A stretch of DNA of 12,826 nt from the NCBI GenBank assembly GCA_964443435.1, contig CAYUCW010000055.1, positions 1 through 12,826 on the forward strand, in the 5' to 3' direction. Positions within the stretch are counted from its first letter, which is position 1. Each line of letters starts with the position of its first letter. A program made the translations under genes and the position numbers. The DNA is from Pseudaquidulcibacter sp964443435 (GTDB taxonomy: Bacteria; Pseudomonadota; Alphaproteobacteria; Caulobacterales; Aquidulcibacteraceae). The notes under the pieces are model-generated. The model had not been told where the DNA came from and did not search any database. It worked only from the letters and a program-made list of their open reading frames with translations. This document shows, one piece after another, positions 12,780 through 12,826 of the stretch.

Positions 12780-12826
12780 TGGTGCCACAGATAAGAATTG
12801 AACTTACGACCCCGTCATTACCAATG
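12780..12826 (-). tRNA. tRNA-Thr (anticodon GGU), 3' part; 5' part beyond right edge
   Basis: Read on the minus strand, the fragment begins in the anticodon arm (...CA-TTGGTAA-TGACG), with anticodon GGT at 12820-12822 and T at position 33. There follow a 5-base variable loop GGGTC, the T arm GTAAG-TTCAATT-CTTAT, the 3' acceptor strand CTGTGGC, discriminator A and an encoded CCA (12780-12782). The anticodon arm and GGGGTC variable region resemble alphaproteobacterial tRNA-Thr(GGU) genes. The D arm and the 5' acceptor strand lie outside the window. Confidence 0.93.

Noticed and set aside
1..12826. CRISPR array, prophage or integrative element
   Set aside because: No regularly spaced repeats, integrase, transposase or phage structural genes were seen; the M15 gene alone is not enough.

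Overview
The window looks like chromosomal sequence from an AT-rich Gram-negative bacterium, most likely an alphaproteobacterium. This rests on the residues of the tRNA-Thr(GGU) anticodon arm at the right edge, a class II fumarase, glycerol kinase and ROK repressor of proteobacterial type, and a TfoX-domain protein. I cannot name a genus. No plasmid, phage or CRISPR hallmark genes are present. The sequence is a scaffold: 100 N (3794-3893) join two contigs, and the 54 bases on each side of the gap are identical. The assembly therefore probably failed to merge overlapping ends, and the two sides are probably adjacent in the genome.

Left part (1-3734). A fumC fragment runs off the left edge on the minus strand. 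It is divergent from a polytopic membrane protein with an internal duplication. Convergent with that gene is a compact minus-strand operon, read from right to left: a CdsA/YnbB-like CDP-diglyceride synthetase homologue, a DUF6157 protein, a PlsC-type acyltransferase and a TfoX N-terminal-domain protein. Spacings are 1-14 nt, so a small phospholipid-synthesis module carries two poorly understood passengers.

Middle (3735-4073). Next to the assembly gap is a 107-bp MITE-like element with 21-bp imperfect terminal inverted repeats and flanking TA dinucleotides. It sits between a possible promoter and the ribosome binding site of the next gene. The left contig stops exactly at the insertion point, as expected if occupied and empty alleles coexist in the sequenced population.

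Plus-strand block (4074-10781). The order is: oligopeptidase B-like S9A serine peptidase with a twin-arginine-like signal and a second well-placed start that would omit the signal; a very AT-rich 510-aa protein that appears to fuse a colicin-D-type immunity domain to about six membrane helices; a nitronate monooxygenase-like flavoprotein; a small M15-type peptidase; and glycerol kinase. Gaps are 25-51 nt, but the functions are unrelated.

Right part (10783-12826). A ROK-family repressor lacking the ROK zinc motif ends 1 nt from glpK, tail to tail. Upstream of it are a perfect GntR/FadR-type operator, a small HapK/RedY-like dimeric alpha-beta barrel gene, a likely 30-aa small ORF, a bidirectional terminator hairpin, another inverted repeat, and the 3' part of a tRNA-Thr gene. 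The gene-poor stretch 12478-12779 holds only these small elements.

The most unusual items are the immunity/membrane fusion protein, the possibly polymorphic MITE insertion, and the dual-start oligopeptidase. No complete new multi-gene system is evident.
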